A DNA stretch of 18,488 nucleotides. Origin: Prevotella sp. GTDB taxonomy: Bacteria > Bacteroidota > Bacteroidia > Bacteroidales > Bacteroidaceae. This document shows positions 15,573-18,488 of the stretch, piece by piece. The translations under genes and the position numbers were made by a program. The stretch covers positions 1 through 18,488 of the forward strand of contig JAEENF010000155.1 in assembly GCA_016283605.1 (NCBI GenBank), given 5' to 3'. How positions within the stretch are numbered: the first letter of the stretch is position 1; every line of letters begins with the position of its first letter. Under the pieces are notes generated by a model. The model searched no databases and was not told the DNA's origin. It worked only from the letters and a program-made list of their open reading frames with translations.

Positions 15573-15619
15573 AAAAAACTTAATGCCGCGCCGCCGCGCT
15601 GCCGCAGTGCCGCGGCATT
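15573..15619 (-). terminator. GC-rich hairpin, likely terminator of the primase-helicase gene
   Basis: The outer arms aatgccgcg (15582-15590) and cgcggcatt (15611-15619) pair perfectly. An inner stem gcgctg/cagtgc (with one G-U pair) continues the structure. On the minus strand the hairpin is followed after four bases by six T residues. The inside is rich in GCCGC repeats, unlike the A/T-rich surroundings. It lies between the primase stop and the M15 start. Confidence 0.7.
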
Positions 15620-15638
15620 GACTATTCACTATTCACTC
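15618..15638 (-). repeat. Heptamer array, three units, after the primase stop
   Basis: TTGACTA, TTCACTA and TTCACTC stand in tandem on the + strand. The array directly touches the primase TAA (15639-15641), and its first unit overlaps the right arm of the hairpin by two bases. Same family as the array at 13022-13063. Confidence 0.7.
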
Positions 15639-18104
15639 TTATAGCATGATGGTGCCTGTTTTGTGGAACAATGCCTTCTGGCCACCCTTTTCCTCGCTAA
15701 TCTTCTCTATCAGATGGTCGCGATACAGACGCGTTACCTTCTTGCGAGCGGAGGCCGCACCACCCAGATTGAAGCAGCGAACCACATCCTCGATGGTAAA
15801 CTCATCAGGCAGACGGTCGAATGCCTCAAGGGTCTTCTGGCGACGCTGCACGTTTACGCTGGCATCCTTCAGCTTGTTGTCGAAGTAGTTCTCAGCCATG
15901 GCACCAAAATAGTGGCGCTGACAGGCAAACTGGATGTTCGTCATCAGTTCAGCCAAACGCCAATCGACTTCATCCGTCTCAAACTCCCCACACCAGTACT
16001 GGCCATCCTGCTTTAGAGACTCCCAGTGTCGCATCACAATGAATGGCGCAGCAAAGTTCAGTCCGTGATAGGCACATCGCTTCAAGAGCATCTCGTCGGC
16101 CTTGGAGTCATTATCTTTGGCATCCTCCATGCGGCGTGCCGTCCAGTCGTAGAGTTCATCGACGATCTTCTGCACAGAGAGTTCGCCCTTCATGCGATCC
16201 AACTTTTCAGCCCATTCCTTCAGACGATTGTCGCTGTCATAGTCCACAAAACTTTCGCGACTCATCATCTCAAAGTTGGTGGCAGGCAGAGGAATACAGG
16301 TCAGTCGGGTTGCCAATCCAGAACCGAAGTTCTGCTCGTTCACCATCTTCTTCAGCGCGATGGGCGTGCCAGTGTAGATAAAGTTCCAAATCACGTAGAA
16401 CTCTTGGAACACACTGTCCACATTGCTATAAGCCTGTCCGTCTTCCTCATTGTGGAAGGCCTTCAACTGCAACGCCTGCTTGTCGATATATGCGCCACCC
16501 TTCTGCAGCGACAGTGTATTGTCCAACTCAGTATCAAACGTCAGCATGTGCAGCTGCATCGGCTGTCCGTCCACCTCCTCGATGGCATTCACCATATCCT
16601 GAATGAACTGGGCATTCGAGGTTCGTGCTGGGTGGATACGAACCACTACCTTCGGCTTCTTGGGTTTCTCCTTGTTTGCGCCTTTGGTGCGCATCTGCTC
16701 GCGATAGGCATTGATGGCATCCTTGCCCACCTTGTCAGCAGCGACGATAGGCGCAGCGAGCAACTTGAACAAACGAGTCGCAAAGCTCTTACCGCTTGCA
16801 GGGTCACCAATGATGAGCGTCGAGTTATTCAGTCGTCGCAACTCTTCTGGACGATGATAAAACCTATACGTACACCTTGTCATCAAGGTCATCAGCAGAC
16901 CTCCGCCCACGAACATCGCCGCAGGATATTGGTTCTTCTTCAGTCCTTTGCAGATGTCGCGCAGCAGCGGAAAGTCCTTGCTCAGTTCCTCAATCTCTGC
17001 GCCCCAGTCCCAGAGCCAACGCGCCATATCGTCATCCCTCAGCGTCACCGCCGCCGTCTGCGCTTTCGTGATTTCCTGATACGACTTGCCTGTGGCCTTC
17101 TGGATCGCTTCGAGCATCGCCTTGCTAGGAAGACTGCTGGCATATTTTTTCTCCTTCTGAACCACGCAGTCAGCGGCTGAAGAAACTGTTTGTCCCACAT
17201 TCTCATCCCTCTCGTCGATGATCTCCTGCACCCACGGTTGCGCCTCCACAATGCGCTGCACTGCCTGCTTATCGCCATCGAGCATAAGCAACAGGTCTGT
17301 GGCGAGTTTAAGTGACTCCGTATGGCGGTTGCTGTCGGCTGCGCAGGGCAGCTTCTCACTGTAGCGAGCATCAATAATACGTTGTATATCATAGCCACGC
17401 CACATTAACGGTACTGACTGAACAGCCACATTGCCGACATCCTCAGTCCCTTGTTTAACAACCTTACTGGCCACATTACCAGTCGCAGCAGCACGACTAT
17501 GACCAGCACGATACTCAGCATCATATTTCTCAGCAAATTCTTTGTTCTCATAAGTAAACAGTTCCTTGTCAATAAATAGTATATCACTTTCCTTGCAGAT
17601 GAAGCTCATGCGGCTTGCATCCTTGCAACTTTCGTCAACCTCTACACCCAAGACTTTCGCCATAGCGAGCTGATTGTCGATGAGATTACCCCATTCCGTA
17701 CGAGCCTTGAAGACAATCTTAAGCCCATGCCCAGAGGGTGTAATGTAGATGAGCAGAATACCAAGTTCAGTAGCTCGCTGCTTAAAGTCGGCGGCAGCAA
17801 ATTCTTCACTCTTCACTCTTAACTCTTCACTCTCTACATGGTCGATGTCCATCACCACGAGACCCGTCAGACGTGTTGCCGCCTGCTTGCGCCAGCGACC
17901 TACCTTTCCCTTGGCAGACTCCGTTTCGTCAAACGTCGCCTGGAAAATGAACGCAGGCAGCTTGCGCTTCAGCGACTGGTCGCCAGTCTCGCGGAACTTA
18001 TCAATGTTCTCGTTCCACTGTGTCGCCCTGACGAGGGCCCAAAACTGGGCCTCGTCTACTGGCAACGTTGGATTACTGAAATTCTTCTGATAGCAAAATC
18101 CCAT
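15639..18104 (-). CDS. Primase-helicase: BT4734-like (VirE N) + DUF3987
   Basis: This is a predicted replication protein of mobile-element type. The 821 aa divide into three parts. The first is a BT4734-like N-terminal domain with archaeo-eukaryotic-primase features: VVMDIDHV (D86, D88), TPSGHGLKI (S124-H126) and DASRMSFI. The second is a helical linker (~235-310) resembling primase C-terminal regions (WRGYDIQRIIDARY...RHTESLKLATDLLL). The third is a DUF3987 ATPase with Walker A IIGDPASGKS (431-440), Walker B-like MLTFDTELD (520-528) and GSGLATR (R600). Primase/helicase activity is inferred from motifs. It has an unusually strong Shine-Dalgarno. Residues 91-101 in the loop after DIDHV come from a heptamer array. 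The unknown 110-aa gene lies 13 bases upstream. Such genes recur in Bacteroidales genomes, usually near lysins. Confidence 0.85.
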   Translation of the reverse strand: MGFCYQKNFSNPTLPVDEAQFWALVRATQWNENIDKFRETGDQSLKRKLPAFIFQATFDETESAKGKVGRWRKQAATRLTGLVVMDIDHVESEELRVKSEEFAAADFKQRATELGILLIYITPSGHGLKIVFKARTEWGNLIDNQLAMAKVLGVEVDESCKDASRMSFICKESDILFIDKELFTYENKEFAEKYDAEYRAGHSRAAATGNVASKVVKQGTEDVGNVAVQSVPLMWRGYDIQRIIDARYSEKLPCAADSNRHTESLKLATDLLLMLDGDKQAVQRIVEAQPWVQEIIDERDENVGQTVSSAADCVVQKEKKYASSLPSKAMLEAIQKATGKSYQEITKAQTAAVTLRDDDMARWLWDWGAEIEELSKDFPLLRDICKGLKKNQYPAAMFVGGGLLMTLMTRCTYRFYHRPEELRRLNNSTLIIGDPASGKSFATRLFKLLAAPIVAADKVGKDAINAYREQMRTKGANKEKPKKPKVVVRIHPARTSNAQFIQDMVNAIEEVDGQPMQLHMLTFDTELDNTLSLQKGGAYIDKQALQLKAFHNEEDGQAYSNVDSVFQEFYVIWNFIYTGTPIALKKMVNEQNFGSGLATRLTCIPLPATNFEMMSRESFVDYDSDNRLKEWAEKLDRMKGELSVQKIVDELYDWTARRMEDAKDNDSKADEMLLKRCAYHGLNFAAPFIVMRHWESLKQDGQYWCGEFETDEVDWRLAELMTNIQFACQRHYFGAMAENYFDNKLKDASVNVQRRQKTLEAFDRLPDEFTIEDVVRCFNLGGAASARKKVTRLYRDHLIEKISEEKGGQKALFHKTGTIML
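17804..17831 (-). repeat. In-frame heptamer array inside the primase gene
   Basis: Four tandem 7-mers (CTTCACT, CTTCACT, CTTAACT, CTTCACT on the + strand) lie within the coding region and are translated as roughly SEELRVKSEE. Because 7 is not a multiple of 3, each unit is read in a different frame. The array lies in the loop directly after the DxD motif. Confidence 0.8.
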
Positions 18105-18107
18105 ATA

Positions 18108-18116
18108 TCCTCCTTA
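18108..18116 (-). promoter_or_regulatory. Strong Shine-Dalgarno of the primase gene
   Basis: The minus strand reads TAAGGAGGA, with GGAGG ending four bases before the ATG at 18104. It is the only full anti-16S match seen directly before a start in the window, and it fixes this start codon. Most Bacteroidetes genes, including the others here, lack such a site. Confidence 0.8.
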
Positions 18117-18117
18117 T

Positions 18118-18450
18118 TTAACAAAACTCAATCAAGTCCAGTTCTTTCTCGACGAGCGCATTCTTCGCATCCTGGTTGTGCTCGTTGAGCAACTCGATGA
18201 CCTGTGCCGTACAGAAGTCCTTCGGAAAACTGCCGAACACCTTGATGCGCTCTATCGATTCCTTCACCCAGCCCCAAGGCAGCTTCTTCACCAGACGGTC
18301 TTTCTCTCGTACACGTGCCTGGCGGTTGTACGCCTTGAAGGTTAACTTACCTGTGTTCTGATCTATGTACAAAACACCTTCCACTCGCTTGCCATTTATG
18401 AGTTGCTTCATCAACTCAATGGCGTTCAATACAAAAATAAATTTTTTCAT
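18118..18450 (-). CDS. Unrecognised 110-aa protein upstream of the primase gene
   Basis: I do not recognise this family. The protein has 110 aa with a short hydrophobic start (KKFIFVLNAIELM) that is too brief and charged for a clear signal peptide. A likely beta-hairpin follows (VEGVLYIDQNTGKLTFKAY), then a basic stretch (NRQARVREKDRLVKK), a WGWVKESIERIK segment and an acidic C-terminal helix (ALVEKELDLIEF). The ATG at 18450 is used; an internal ATG at residue 14 is possible. It ends 13 bases before the primase start and shares its strand, so the two are probably co-transcribed. A role as a small accessory or regulatory protein of the replication cassette is only a guess from position. The remaining 38 bases upstream show no clear promoter. 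Confidence 0.75.
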   Translation of the reverse strand: MKKFIFVLNAIELMKQLINGKRVEGVLYIDQNTGKLTFKAYNRQARVREKDRLVKKLPWGWVKESIERIKVFGSFPKDFCTAQVIELLNEHNQDAKNALVEKELDLIEFC

Positions 18451-18488
18451 AATCGATTCGAATTTGTGAGTGAAGGTCGTGTCGGAAT

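Noticed and set aside
16026..17180. 384-residue open frame on the + strand
   Set aside because: It lies opposite the primase-helicase gene across the Walker A region; its translation shows no domain and no start signal.

Overview
The window reads as chromosome of a Bacteroidales bacterium, most likely Prevotellaceae. Four lines of evidence support this. (i) The gene content and order are typical: mreC-mreD-mrdA-rodA facing gldH-ricT-holB-metF. (ii) Several genes are preceded by the Bacteroidetes -7 promoter box (TAnnTTTG). (iii) Clear Shine-Dalgarno sites are nearly absent. (iv) A BT4734/DUF3987-type primase-helicase is present. The genus call is an inference from general resemblance; no database was searched. 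There are no rRNA or tRNA genes, CRISPR arrays or insertion sequences.

Left part (1-8211) is housekeeping. A + strand cell-elongation operon holds mreC (5' end cut off), mreD, mrdA (PBP2) and rodA, packed with overlaps. It meets tail-to-tail a - strand run of metF, holB, ricT and gldH. The first block builds the lateral wall; the second holds folate/one-carbon metabolism, the clamp-loader delta' subunit, a PSP1/RicT protein and a lipoprotein. The holB-ricT pairing is also found in Bacillus.

Middle part (8212-15006): a secreted GH51 arabinofuranosidase (- strand) with a clear terminator is divergent from a stand-alone receiver protein followed by a HerA-like ATPase. Then come a phosphopantetheinyl transferase and rmuC (- strand) and a small helix-hairpin-helix DUF4332 protein (+ strand) with its own promoter and strong terminator.

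Right part (15005-18488) looks accessory. All on the - strand, it holds an unrecognised 110-aa protein, a large AEP primase / DUF3987 helicase fusion with an unusually strong Shine-Dalgarno, and an M15-type peptidase without a signal peptide. This looks like a phage- or plasmid-derived replication/lysis cassette.

The most unusual signal is in small repeats rather than whole genes. Short purine/pyrimidine heptamer arrays (TTCACTN and relatives) sit at four gene boundaries or promoters, and a fifth lies in frame inside the primase gene. A 79-bp element with terminal inverted repeats and two inverted REP-like palindromes is inserted in frame in the M15 peptidase gene. A 14-bp-arm palindrome lies in the end of the phosphopantetheinyl transferase gene, just past the convergent HerA stop.
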